A stretch of 64,000 bases of DNA from NP936 sp002726085 (GTDB lineage Bacteria > Acidobacteriota > Vicinamibacteria > Vicinamibacterales > UBA8438): positions 65,234 to 129,233 of the forward strand of contig DASCQF010000038.1 of the NCBI GenBank assembly GCA_036012905.1, in the 5' to 3' direction. Under the pieces are notes generated by a model. That model saw only the letters and a list, made by a program, of their open reading frames with translations. It did no database searches and was not told where the DNA came from. Below, piece after piece: positions 8,799-16,729 of this stretch. How positions within the stretch are numbered: position 1 is the stretch's first letter; the number at the start of each line of letters is the position of its first letter. Both the position numbers and the translations under genes were made by a program.

Positions 8799-8851
8799 CG
8801 AGTCAGGAGTCAGAAGGCAGGAGAAGGCCGAAGGGCTTCGCCGACTTCGCT
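8799..8851 (+). repeat. Heptad array plus hairpin element
   Basis: GAGTCAG/GAGTCAG/AAGGCAG-type 7-bp units (8800-8824) are followed by an imperfect hairpin GAAGgCC-GAA-GGgCTTC (8823-8839) and CGCCGACTTC. The same order of parts occurs at 10661 and 27534. It fills most of the gap between fabZ-lpxA and lpxI. Confidence 0.7.
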
Positions 8852-8881
8852 TTCACTGATGGCCTGAACGGGCCGACGGCA

Positions 8882-9721
8882 ATGAAACTCGGCTTGATCG
8901 CCGGAAACGGCCGTTTCCCATTCCTGACCCTGGAGGGGGCACGCCGTCTTGGTCATGACGTGACAATCGTCGCGATCCGGGAGGAAACCAGTCCGGCGCT
9001 GGAGACGGCGGCGGCCGGTGACCCGCCGGCGGACCTGCACTGGGTGTCGCTGGGGCAGCTTGGCAAGTGCATCGCCATATTGCGTGACGCCGGTGTGACC
9101 CGGGCGGTGATGGCCGGCCAGGTCAAGCACACCAAGGTCTTCGGGATCGTACCGGACCTGACAGCCCTCAAGGTGCTGAGCCGGCTCGACACCAAGAACA
9201 CCGACGCGCTGATCACGGCTGTGGCCGACGTACTCGCCGACCAGGGGATCCACCTCGAGAATTCCACGACCTTTCTGCAGCCGCTTCTTGCGAAGAGTGG
9301 TGTGCTGACCAGGCGGTCGCTGTCCGACGACGAACGCGCCGATCTGGATTTTGGCTACCGGATGGCTGATGCCATTGCGGGGCTCGACGTCGGGCAGACG
9401 ATTGTCGTCAAGGACCGCGCGGTCGTGGCGGTCGAGGCGATGGAGGGCACCGACGCGGTCATCGCACGGGCAGGGGCGCTGGTCGGGCCTGGCTCGTGCG
9501 TCGTCAAGGTGGCGAAACCGGCTCAGGACATGCGGTTCGACGTCCCGGTGGTAGGAGTGCCGACGCTGACCGCCATGTGTGACGCTGGTGCGAGGGTCCT
9601 GTCGGTGGATGCTGGGCGGACGCTCGTACTCGACGGCGAAGCGTTCTACCAATCCGCCGATGAGCACCAATTGACGGTGGTGGGTCGGGAGAGGGGAGAC
9701 GATGGCGTCGACCAACAGTAG
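8882..9721 (+). CDS. lpxI: UDP-2,3-diacylglucosamine pyrophosphatase LpxI
   Basis: 279-aa protein of the LpxI (DUF1009) family, which hydrolyses UDP-2,3-diacylglucosamine to lipid X and UMP by attack on the alpha phosphate; it replaces LpxH. MKLGLIAGNGRFPFL is the family N-terminus. The middle holds AGQVKHTKVFG and LDTKNTDALI, and the C-terminal domain has QDMRFDVPVVGVPT, with Asp220 at the position of the catalytic Asp of Caulobacter LpxI. Position next to lpxA supports the call. Its last 20 bases overlap the next gene, so translation is probably coupled. Confidence 0.93.
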   Translation: MKLGLIAGNGRFPFLTLEGARRLGHDVTIVAIREETSPALETAAAGDPPADLHWVSLGQLGKCIAILRDAGVTRAVMAGQVKHTKVFGIVPDLTALKVLSRLDTKNTDALITAVADVLADQGIHLENSTTFLQPLLAKSGVLTRRSLSDDERADLDFGYRMADAIAGLDVGQTIVVKDRAVVAVEAMEGTDAVIARAGALVGPGSCVVKVAKPAQDMRFDVPVVGVPTLTAMCDAGARVLSVDAGRTLVLDGEAFYQSADEHQLTVVGRERGDDGVDQQ

Positions 9722-10703
9722 CGGGCCGCGGATTGCGGTTGTTGGAGTCGGGCATTTCGGGCGACACCACGCCCGGATCCTCTCGACGCTTCCAGGTGCG
9801 CGACTCGAGGCAGTGGTGGACATTGATGCGGACCGCGCGTCGGCGGTGGCGGCCGAGACCGGTGCTGCGCCGGAGACCGACGTGGCTGCGCTCGACGGGC
9901 GTGTCGACGCGGTGACGCTGGCGGTGCCCACGGCGAGGCATCACGCGGTCGCTTTGCCGTTGCTCGAGCGCGGGGTCTCCGTCCTTGTCGAGAAGCCGAT
10001 GGCGCGGTCGGTCACGGAGGCCGACGAGCTGATCGCCGCCGCCGAGGCGAGTGGGGCGGTGCTCGCCGTGGGGCACACCGAGCGCTACAATCCGGCGATC
10101 GCGGCGGCCTTGCCGCTCGTACAGGCGCCGCGCTTTATCGAGGTCCATCGAATCGGCACCTTTCCCGCGAGGAGCCTGGACATCGACGTGGTGTTCGATC
10201 TGATGATTCATGACCTCGACATCATTCTGACGACCGTCGGGGCGGATGTGGAGACCATCGAGGCAGTCGGGGTGCCGGTGCTGACCGACCGGGTGGACAT
10301 CGCCAACGCCAGACTCCGGTTCACGACGGGGTGTGTCGCGAATCTCACCGCCAGCCGGATCAGCCGTGACCGCGTTCGCAAGCTGCGTTTCTTTCAGCAG
10401 GATGCCTATATCTCGGTCGATTGCGCCGAGCAAGTGGTTGAGGGATGGCGGGTCACGCGCACCCCAGGAGCCGAACCCGAGATTGCTGGGGGCAAGCTCG
10501 ATGTGCCGCGGGGTGAGCCGCTGGAGCGGGAGCTCGCAGACTTTGTCCGCGGGGTCAGGGCCGGGCGGCCTCCTCTGGTCAGCGGCGTCGATGGCCGACG
10601 GGCGCTCGCCCTGGCCCAACGCGTGGCCGACGTGATGGAGAAGGGGGAGGACGAGGGCTCGCAGGAGACAGGAGACAGGAGGCAGGAGGCAGGAGAAGCC
10701 TGA
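9702..10703 (+). CDS. Gfo/Idh/MocA-family NAD(P)-dependent oxidoreductase
   Basis: 333-aa oxidoreductase with an N-terminal Rossmann domain (IAVVGVGHFGRHHARIL, residues 10-26), the diagnostic EKPMA near 99-103, VGHTERYNP (125-133) and a C-terminal alpha/beta domain with a conserved HDLD-type motif (FDLMIHDLDI). Such enzymes oxidise or reduce sugar C-OH groups. Its coupling to lpxI and the lpxA neighbourhood suggests a lipid A or nucleotide-sugar substrate; GnnA, which makes the 3-keto precursor of UDP-GlcNAc3N, belongs to this family and sits beside lpxA in some bacteria, but no GnnB aminotransferase is here. The last ~18 residues (EDEGSQETGDRRQEAGEA) are translated heptad repeat, and the stop lies in the repeat hairpin loop. 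Confidence 0.85.
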   Translation: MASTNSSGPRIAVVGVGHFGRHHARILSTLPGARLEAVVDIDADRASAVAAETGAAPETDVAALDGRVDAVTLAVPTARHHAVALPLLERGVSVLVEKPMARSVTEADELIAAAEASGAVLAVGHTERYNPAIAAALPLVQAPRFIEVHRIGTFPARSLDIDVVFDLMIHDLDIILTTVGADVETIEAVGVPVLTDRVDIANARLRFTTGCVANLTASRISRDRVRKLRFFQQDAYISVDCAEQVVEGWRVTRTPGAEPEIAGGKLDVPRGEPLERELADFVRGVRAGRPPLVSGVDGRRALALAQRVADVMEKGEDEGSQETGDRRQEAGEA

Positions 10704-10720
10704 GGGCTTCGCCGGCATTC
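10661..10720 (+). repeat. Heptad array plus hairpin, coding for the end of the oxidoreductase
   Basis: About five GGAGACA/GGAGGCA units (10663-10694) run into GAAGCC-TGAG-GGCTTC (10695-10710), a perfect 6-bp stem with a 4-base loop, then GCCGGCATTC. The upstream gene's TGA is in the loop. Confidence 0.8.
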
Positions 10721-10771
10721 AGAAAAGTCCCGTGCTCAGGCTGAGTCGGTCGGGAGTCTGCGGTTGAAAGG

Positions 10772-11713
10772 GTGAATGCGCGACGGATTGTGTCGATGAG
10801 TGACGACCTTTCGGTGGTGACCGGGAAGATTGCGGACGGGATCGCGCTCGACGAGCAGGATGTTCGGTTGCTGGTCGGCACGAAGGATCTGCTTGCGCTC
10901 GGGACGGCGTCGGATGATGCGCGGCGACGGCGTCATGCCGACCGGGTCTCCTTTGTCCAGGTGCACGATGTGCCGATGGACACCGCTGGGTTCGAGGCGG
11001 CGCTACCGGATCAGGCCGGAGAGGCTCGGGTGACCGGTCGGCCGGAGAGTGTGGCGGCGGCAGTCTCGGCAATTCGGGCCGTCGTGGCGCGCGTTGGGTG
11101 GGTACCGGTGACCGGCTTCACCCTTGCGGACCTGCAGGATGTGAGCGGTCACGAGGTGGGGCGGCTCGGGGACGTGCTCACCGAGTTGCGGGATGCCGGG
11201 CTGGCACTCGTCACCGAGGCTGCCGCTGAGAAGTTAGGCGATCCACAGCCGGTGTTCGAGGTGCTGCGCGAGTGCGGATTGACGGTCGGTTGTCTGACGT
11301 TGGGCGACGCGGTCGGTGAGGCGGCGATCCTGCTTCTTCGCCGTATCGCAACATGGGACGGTGCCGGGACAGTGTGTCGCTCAGTGGCGCCGCTGCCACG
11401 AGTCGAGCCATCGCCGCCGACGACCGGATATAGTGACCTGCGTCAGGTTGCACTGGCTCGACTCCTGGTTGACAATATCGACTCGATCCAGGTCGACTGG
11501 GCGCGCCACGGTCCCAAACTGGCTCAGGTGGCGTTGACCGTCGGCGCCGACGACGTGGATGCGGTACCGGCCGTCGTCCCGGACGACCTGGGGCGCCGCC
11601 GTTCGCCGCGAGAGGAAATCCGGCGCAATATTGTCGCCGCTGGGTTCGTGGCGGTGCGGCGAAACGGTTGCTTCCAGGTGTTGGATTCGCCTGACGGGGC
11701 GGCACGTGAGTAG
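10772..11713 (+). CDS. MqnE-like protein lacking the radical-SAM cysteine motif
   Basis: 313-aa protein that aligns by eye with aminofutalosine synthase (MqnE) and its paralogue MqnC along most of its length. The best match is C-terminal: YSDLRQVALARLLVDNI, then HGPKLAQVALTVGADDVDAV and REEIRRNIVAAGFVAVRRN correspond to the MqnE pattern of 'LARLxLDN', 'KLAQVALSFGADD' and 'I.eAG..P..R'. Yet the CxxxCxxC that holds the 4Fe-4S cluster is gone: the first cysteine is residue 168, and the segment where it should be reads DRVSFVQVHDVPMD. It therefore cannot do SAM radical chemistry and may be a partner or regulator of real Mqn enzymes, or a decaying copy. ATG 10796 is an equally possible start. It stands first in the mqn cluster, before mqnA and mqnC. 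Confidence 0.72.
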   Translation: MNARRIVSMSDDLSVVTGKIADGIALDEQDVRLLVGTKDLLALGTASDDARRRRHADRVSFVQVHDVPMDTAGFEAALPDQAGEARVTGRPESVAAAVSAIRAVVARVGWVPVTGFTLADLQDVSGHEVGRLGDVLTELRDAGLALVTEAAAEKLGDPQPVFEVLRECGLTVGCLTLGDAVGEAAILLLRRIATWDGAGTVCRSVAPLPRVEPSPPTTGYSDLRQVALARLLVDNIDSIQVDWARHGPKLAQVALTVGADDVDAVPAVVPDDLGRRRSPREEIRRNIVAAGFVAVRRNGCFQVLDSPDGAARE

Positions 11714-11778
11714 ATCGATTACATGTTCCAGGCACTGTATGGCTGACTCCCGAGGAGCGGGGCGCGAGAAGGGGCGCG

Positions 11779-11843
11779 CTGCGATGCGGTGTCACGCCGC
11801 CACGTCAGATAACGTCCTTCAGTTGGAGGCGGAGCGTCGCTAG
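11779..11843 (+). repeat. Degenerate copy of the 86-bp palindromic element
   Basis: The segment from gcgatgcggtg to ggaggcggagcgtcgctag matches the CTAGTGATGCGG...AGCGTCRCTAG family, with imperfect inverted ends. It ends 4 bases before the mqnA ATG and supplies its GGAGGCGGAG ribosome-site-like sequence. The rest of the 11714-11847 gap shows nothing else. Confidence 0.55.
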
Positions 11844-11847
11844 AGCC

Positions 11848-12654
11848 ATGAATCCTATTCGAGTCAGCGCGGTTGAGTATCTGAACGCCAGGCCGCTTGT
11901 GCATGGGCTCGAGGCCCGTCCCGACCTCTTCGACCTACAGTTCGACATTCCGTCCCGGTGCGCGGCGCAGCTTCACGATCGGTCAGTCGATCTCGGCCTG
12001 ATACCCTCCATCGAATATCTGCGGGGCTCGGACTACCGGATCGTTCCAGATGTGGCGGTCACGTCCGAGGGCGATGTGGCCTCGGTCGCGCTGTTCACCA
12101 CCCGACCGGCAACGTCGCTGCGGTCGGTCGCGGTTGACAGCAGCTCGCGGACGGCGAGTGCGCTCCTGCGCGTCCTGTGCACCGAATGGTGGGACATCGA
12201 CCCCAAGATGGTGAAGCTCAGACCGGACCTGCCGGTCATGCTCAAGCGGTGCGACGCGGCACTGGTGATCGGGGATGCGGCGTTGTTTCTCGACTACGAG
12301 AGCCAGGGGCTAGAGAAGGTGGATCTGGGAGACGAGTGGACCGCCATGACATCCCTGCCGTTCGTCTGGGCCATGTGGGTGGGGAGGCAGGGGGTGGTGC
12401 ATCCTGACCACACCAAGGCACTGCAGGCGGCGCGTGCGAGCGGCGTCCAGGCGATCGACGAGATTGTGGCACGGCACTGCCCAGATAATGAGGAGTCGCT
12501 CGAAGCCGGTCGTCAGTATCTGCGCAAGAACGTGTCGTTCGACCTCGATGAGCGCGCCCTGGCCGGACTCAGGAAGTTCCACGAGTACGCCTACGATCTC
12601 CGTGTCGTACCGACACGCAACGATCTCAGGTTCTTCGAATCTCCACCGGCATGA
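11848..12654 (+). CDS. mqnA: Chorismate dehydratase MqnA
   Basis: 268-aa member of the MqnA/MqnD periplasmic-binding-protein-like fold. It converts chorismate to 3-enolpyruvylbenzoate, the first step of the futalosine route to menaquinone. VSAVEYLNARPLVHGL (residues 6-21) is the MqnA signature, followed by DLGLIPSIEYL near 48-58 and the SRTASALLRVL strand-helix motif after 95. ALVIGDAAL (~135-143) and LPFVWAMWVGR are also typical. The stop overlaps the start of mqnC by 4 bases (ATGA), so the two are translationally coupled. Confidence 0.93.
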   Translation: MNPIRVSAVEYLNARPLVHGLEARPDLFDLQFDIPSRCAAQLHDRSVDLGLIPSIEYLRGSDYRIVPDVAVTSEGDVASVALFTTRPATSLRSVAVDSSSRTASALLRVLCTEWWDIDPKMVKLRPDLPVMLKRCDAALVIGDAALFLDYESQGLEKVDLGDEWTAMTSLPFVWAMWVGRQGVVHPDHTKALQAARASGVQAIDEIVARHCPDNEESLEAGRQYLRKNVSFDLDERALAGLRKFHEYAYDLRVVPTRNDLRFFESPPA

Positions 12655-13865
12655 GTGTTGAAGCGATCGCTGAAAAGGTTCTGGCCGGCGATCGACTCAG
12701 CGGCGAGGACGCGCTGGCGCTGTATGTCGACGCCTCGACCAGTCTGCTCGGCCGCCTCGCGGACACGGTCCGCGCCCGAAAGCACCCGACCGGGCTGGTC
12801 ACCTACATCATCGATCGCAACGTCAATTACACGAACGTTTGCGTCGCCAGGTGCTCCTTCTGCGCCTTCTATCGTCCGGTCGGAGCCGACGACGGCTACG
12901 TGCTTGGTTTCGAGGAGCTGTTTCGGAAGATCGCCGAGACGCTGGTGGTCGGAGGGGGGCAATTGCTTCTCCAGGGTGGTCACAACCCCGACCTGCCGCT
13001 CGAGTGGTACGAGGAGCTCTTTGGTGCGATCAAGGCGCGGTATCCGGAGTTCAAGCTGCACGCCCTGTCTCCGCCGGAGCTGTTACACCTGTCGCGGTTG
13101 TCGCAACAACCGGTGCCGGTCGTCGTCGACCGGCTCGTGCAGGCCGGGCTCGACAGCGTACCGGGCGGCGGCGCCGAGATTCTCGTCGACCGCGTCCGGC
13201 GGCGTCTGCACTGTGACACCAAGGCGACCGCCGACGAGTGGCTGTCGGTGATGCGCGCGTTGCACCGGGCTGGTCTCCGGTCGACCGCCACGATGATGTT
13301 TGGCAGTGTCGAGCGGCTCGACGAGCGCGTGGAGCACCTGTGCCGGCTTCGGGAACTGCAAGACGAGACCGGCGGCTTTACGGCGTTCATTACCTGGAGC
13401 TATCAGCCGGCCAACACGGAATTGGGGGGCGCCGAGGCGACCGGAGTCGACTACCTGCGCACGCTGGCGCTCGCGCGACTCGTGCTGGACAACTTCGACA
13501 ACGTGCAGGCCTCCTGGGTGACGCAGGGCGGCAAAGTGGGGCAGCTCAGTCTCGCATATGGTGCGAACGACATGGGCAGCGTCATGATCGAGGAGAACGT
13601 GGTGCGTGCGGCTGGTGCCGAGTACTGTATGGATGAGGCTGAGATCGTCCGGAACATCGAGGACGCCGGTTTCGTGCCGAAACGGCGCAACATGTTGTAT
13701 GACCTGCTGGGCGACCCGCTCTTCCGGTCGCGGGCGATCCCCCGTCGAACCGAGCTCGACGTCGCCCGCGCGACCGGTGACACCACTGTGCCGGCCGAGC
13801 TGTCTCGGTATCCGGCCCGGAGCCGTCCCGGCAAGCAACGTCGACAGGCTGCGGAGGAGGCCTAG
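12651..13865 (+). CDS. mqnC: Cyclic dehypoxanthinyl futalosine synthase MqnC
   Basis: 404-aa radical-SAM enzyme that cyclises dehypoxanthine futalosine. The cluster motif CVARCSFC (Cys64, Cys68, Cys71) sits in NVNYTNVCVARCSFCAFYRP, the MqnC form. QLLLQGGHNPDLPLEWYEELF, GLDSVPGGGAEIL and the C-terminal segment VQASWVTQGGKVGQLSLAYGANDMGSVM follow; the last is diagnostic for MqnC over MqnE. Overlap with mqnA by 4 bases indicates an operon. The Arg/Lys-rich tail after residue 370 is not conserved in the family. The gene is followed by a 256-bp tandem repeat array. Confidence 0.95.
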   Translation: MSVEAIAEKVLAGDRLSGEDALALYVDASTSLLGRLADTVRARKHPTGLVTYIIDRNVNYTNVCVARCSFCAFYRPVGADDGYVLGFEELFRKIAETLVVGGGQLLLQGGHNPDLPLEWYEELFGAIKARYPEFKLHALSPPELLHLSRLSQQPVPVVVDRLVQAGLDSVPGGGAEILVDRVRRRLHCDTKATADEWLSVMRALHRAGLRSTATMMFGSVERLDERVEHLCRLRELQDETGGFTAFITWSYQPANTELGGAEATGVDYLRTLALARLVLDNFDNVQASWVTQGGKVGQLSLAYGANDMGSVMIEENVVRAAGAEYCMDEAEIVRNIEDAGFVPKRRNMLYDLLGDPLFRSRAIPRRTELDVARATGDTTVPAELSRYPARSRPGKQRRQAAEEA

Positions 13866-13999
13866 CAGCCAGCTCCTGGCTCCGGGCCACAGGCTCCAGA
13901 CGGCTCGAGGGTTGTCTGCGCAGGTCTCTGGTCTATTCGTGCGATACGCCCCGCCCAGAGCGCCAGAAGCCCGTAGCCCGCGGTCGAGGACAGCCCGGG

Positions 14000-14583
14000 C
14001 GCGCCCCGCGGGGCGGCGTGGGGCTGGCAGCCCGTGGCAAGAGCTCCGCGGCATTCGAACGGCGCTGCATCCGGACGAGCGGCGTTGCGTCTCGGTCGCA
14101 TACGGCCTGTATGCTCCCTCGACGCGCCTGGCTGGCCCGGCGCATCGCCGTTCTCGGTGCAACGCGGGGTCTTGCGACGGACCGCAGGGGCCCCACTAGC
14201 CCCGCGTGGGGTTCGGGGCGCAGCCCCATCCGGCACTGACCCAGGCGCGCACGTGCGCGCCCCGCGGGGCGGCGTGGGGCTGGCAGCCCGTGGCAAGAGC
14301 CCCGCGGCATTCGAACGGCGCTGCATCCGGACCACCGGCGTTGCGTCTCGGTCGCATACGGCCTGTATGCTCCCTCGACGCGCCTGGCTGGCCCGGCGCA
14401 TCGCCGTTCTCGGTGCAACGCCGGGTCTTGCGACGGGCCGCAGGGGCCCCACTAGCCCCGCGTGGGGTTCGGGGCGCAGCCCCATCCGGCACTGACCCAG
14501 GCGCGCACGTGCGCGCCCCGCGGGGCGGCGTGGGGCATTGGGGCCCCACTAGCCCCGCGTGGGGTTCGGGGCGCAGCCCCGTC
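14000..14583. repeat. 256-bp tandem repeat array (two full copies and a deleted third)
   Basis: The CCCCGCGGGG palindrome recurs at 14004, 14260 and 14516, exactly 256 bases apart. Copies 1 and 2 are nearly identical over the whole period. Copy 3 keeps about 20 bases of the left end and the right end (gccccactagccccgcg...), with the middle deleted. Each unit holds GGGGCCCC and the 16-base palindrome GCGCGCACGTGCGCGC and ends in ggggttcggggcgcagcccc. Frames through it are open on both strands, but only because stop codons are rare in such GC-rich sequence; the coding start of the next gene lies just outside. Bases 13866-13999 before the array show no gene. Confidence 0.9.
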
Positions 14584-14588
14584 TGAAT

Positions 14589-15797
14589 ATGACCCGCTAC
14601 ACCGCCGACTGGGTGCTGCCGATTACCGGCCCGCCGCTAGGGCGCGGCCACGTCGACGTGGCGGATGGCCGCGTGGTCGCGGTCGGTACGCTCGATCGCG
14701 CCGTGCCGCCAGGCGCGCGGGTGGTCGAGCTTGGGGCCACGGCGGTGCTACCGGCGCTGGTCAACGCGCACACGCATCTGGAGCTGTCTGGGCTGTGGGG
14801 CACCGTCCCTCCTGGCTCGTCCATGCCAGAGTGGGTGGGGCGTCTACTCGCGCGGCGCGCCGCGTCCGGTCCCCCGGACCCGACCGCCATCCGGCAGGCA
14901 ATCGACCAAGCACGGTCGTCGGGAACTGGGCTGTTCGGCGATATCGGTAACACTTTGGCGGCCGTGCCGATCTTGGCGACGGCGGGCGTGGCGGCGCGAG
15001 TGTTTCGGGAGGTGCTGGCGTTTCCCGACACCGGGGCGGCGGCGGTCGTGGAGGCGGCAGCAGAGGAGATGCGGGCGGTGGCCACGACGAGACGGGTGCG
15101 GGTCGGCTTGGCGGCCCACGCACCGTTTTCGGTCGGCCGAGCGGCGTTTGCGGCCCTCGACGCCGCCGTCCGAGCCTCTTTCGACGGGCCGCGCTCCATC
15201 CACCTGGCGGAGTCGCCCGACGAGCTCGAGTTTTTGGTGACCGGCGGTGGAGCCTGGCGCGATCTGCTCGAGCAAGTTGGCCGGTGGGACCCGGCGTGGG
15301 TGCCGCCGGCCTGCGGGCCGGTCGAGTACCTCGACCGGTTGGGGTGGCTGCGACCCGGACTGGTCGCCGTCCATGGCGTGCAGTTGACCGACCCGGAGCT
15401 GGCGATGCTGGCGGACCGTGACGTCACGCTGGTGACCTGTCCTCGCAGCAACGCCTGGACTGGGATCGGCCATCCTCCTATTGACCGGTTCATCCATTCG
15501 GGGGTGCGGCTGGCGCTCGGCACCGACAGTCTCGCCAGTGTCCCCGACCTCAATCTGTTCGCCGAGCTCGAGCTGATGCGTCGGCTCGCACCGTCGGTGC
15601 CCGCCAGACGGCTGCTTGCGTGCGCCACCCTGCACGGCGCCGAGGCACTCGGGTTCGCCAGCGAGTTCGGCGAGATTGCGCCCGGTCGGTCCGACGCCCT
15701 GATCGCCGTGGACGTTCCCGGTGGAGTGCGCGATGTGGAAGAATACCTGCTTGGCGGCATCACCCCGGACCAGGTGACCTGGCTCGCGGGGCTGTGA
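14589..15797 (+). CDS. Amidohydrolase, probable aminodeoxyfutalosine deaminase
   Basis: 402-aa metal-dependent hydrolase of the cytosine/adenosine deaminase type. NAHTHLEL (residues ~59-66) gives the HxH metal site; HLAES, VHGVQL (~262-267) and LGTDSLASVPD supply the remaining His and Asp ligands and the usual C-terminal signature. Set between mqnC and the mqn prenyltransferase, it is likely to deaminate 6-amino-6-deoxyfutalosine to futalosine (MqnX role); this is contextual, since the fold alone does not fix the substrate. ATG 14589 is used; the longer frame from GTG 14559 starts inside the repeat array. Its C-terminal GL and stop fall at the left edge of an 86-bp element copy. Confidence 0.78.
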   Translation: MTRYTADWVLPITGPPLGRGHVDVADGRVVAVGTLDRAVPPGARVVELGATAVLPALVNAHTHLELSGLWGTVPPGSSMPEWVGRLLARRAASGPPDPTAIRQAIDQARSSGTGLFGDIGNTLAAVPILATAGVAARVFREVLAFPDTGAAAVVEAAAEEMRAVATTRRVRVGLAAHAPFSVGRAAFAALDAAVRASFDGPRSIHLAESPDELEFLVTGGGAWRDLLEQVGRWDPAWVPPACGPVEYLDRLGWLRPGLVAVHGVQLTDPELAMLADRDVTLVTCPRSNAWTGIGHPPIDRFIHSGVRLALGTDSLASVPDLNLFAELELMRRLAPSVPARRLLACATLHGAEALGFASEFGEIAPGRSDALIAVDVPGGVRDVEEYLLGGITPDQVTWLAGL

Positions 15798-15861
15798 CGA
15801 AAGCCTGGCAGTGATGCGCAGCCGACGATCGTCTGGGCGGTTTGAGGCGGAGCTTCACTGA
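15787..15861 (+). repeat. Copy of the 86-bp palindromic element
   Basis: Bases gcggggctgtgacgaaagcc through gcagtgatgcgcagccgac to tttgaggcggagcttcactga parallel the full copy at 18186-18261 in the same order and spacing. The first part holds the stop codon of the preceding gene. Translation of the right end from TTG 15842 gives MRRSF, the same peptide as before FabZ, showing that it is repeat and not protein. Confidence 0.65.
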
Positions 15862-15874
15862 CCCGCGTCCTGCC

Positions 15875-16729
15875 ATGTTGCGTCGCCTCCGGACCTACGC
15901 CGCGTTCGTGCGATTTGGACACTCGGTGTTCGCCCTGCCGTTTGCCCTGGTGGGCGCTCTGCTGGCGGCCCAGCAGACGCCGCTCACCACCGCGCGAGTC
16001 GTCTGGATTGTTGCGGCCATGGTGACCGCGCGCACGGCGGCCATGGCCTTCAACAGGGTGGTTGACGCCCGGTTCGACGCGATGAATCCGCGCACGGCCA
16101 ACCGCGAGCTGCCGCGCGGGGTCATATCGTCTGGAGAGGCCGTGTCCCTGGTCGTCGTCGCGTCGATAGCCTTCATTCTCGTCACCACCCGGCTAGGCTG
16201 GATCTGCCTGGCACTATCGCCCGTCGCGCTCGCCGTCGTCTTCTCGTACTCCTTGGCGAAGCGGTTTACGACGTATACGCAATTGCTGTTGGGGGTCGCC
16301 CTGGCTATTGCGCCGGTCGGCGGGTGGTTGGCGGCCGGCGGACGCTGGGGATGGGAGCCGTGGCTTTTGGCGATCGCCACAGGCGCGTGGGTCGCGGGTT
16401 TCGACATCTACTACGCTTGCCAGGACCTCGAGTTCGACCGCGCACAGGGACTGCGCTCGATTCCGGCACGGTTCGGTGTCCGGGCATCGCTCGGGATCGC
16501 GCGCTGGCTGCATGTGGTCGCCGTGATGGCGTTGGCTGGGGTGGCGCTGGTGACGCCATTGGGCCTGGGGTATCTCGCCGGGGTGGCCGGTGTCGCATTG
16601 CTGCTCGCCTACGAGCAGTCGCTGGTGCGGCCGGACGATCTCTCCCGAGTGAAGCAGGCGTTCGATCTCAACGGCTATGTCGGGTTGTTCTATCTAGCGG
16701 CCACAGCCGCGGCGATCTATGTCGGATAG
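15875..16729 (+). CDS. mqnP: UbiA-family prenyltransferase (MqnP-type)
   Basis: 284-aa integral membrane protein with about eight helices. The two Asp-rich motifs of UbiA enzymes are clear: NRVVDARFDAMNPRTANRELP (first, ~residues 58-78) and YYACQDLEFDRAQGLRSIPARFG (second, ~180-202). This form of the first motif, with NPRTANRELP, is that of 4-hydroxybenzoate/menaquinone-pathway enzymes. In the mqn cluster it should prenylate 1,4-dihydroxy-6-naphthoate. ATG 15875 is chosen over TTG 15842 because the extra residues are translated repeat. The 3' end overlaps ubiX by 11 bases. Confidence 0.88.
   Translation: MLRRLRTYAAFVRFGHSVFALPFALVGALLAAQQTPLTTARVVWIVAAMVTARTAAMAFNRVVDARFDAMNPRTANRELPRGVISSGEAVSLVVVASIAFILVTTRLGWICLALSPVALAVVFSYSLAKRFTTYTQLLLGVALAIAPVGGWLAAGGRWGWEPWLLAIATGAWVAGFDIYYACQDLEFDRAQGLRSIPARFGVRASLGIARWLHVVAVMALAGVALVTPLGLGYLAGVAGVALLLAYEQSLVRPDDLSRVKQAFDLNGYVGLFYLAATAAAIYVG

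Noticed and set aside
13862..14586. Several overlapping open frames on both strands in the tandem repeat
   Set aside because: They repeat with the 256-bp unit, are Arg/Pro/Gly/Ala-rich and exist because stop codons are scarce in such GC-rich sequence; no start or ribosome site.
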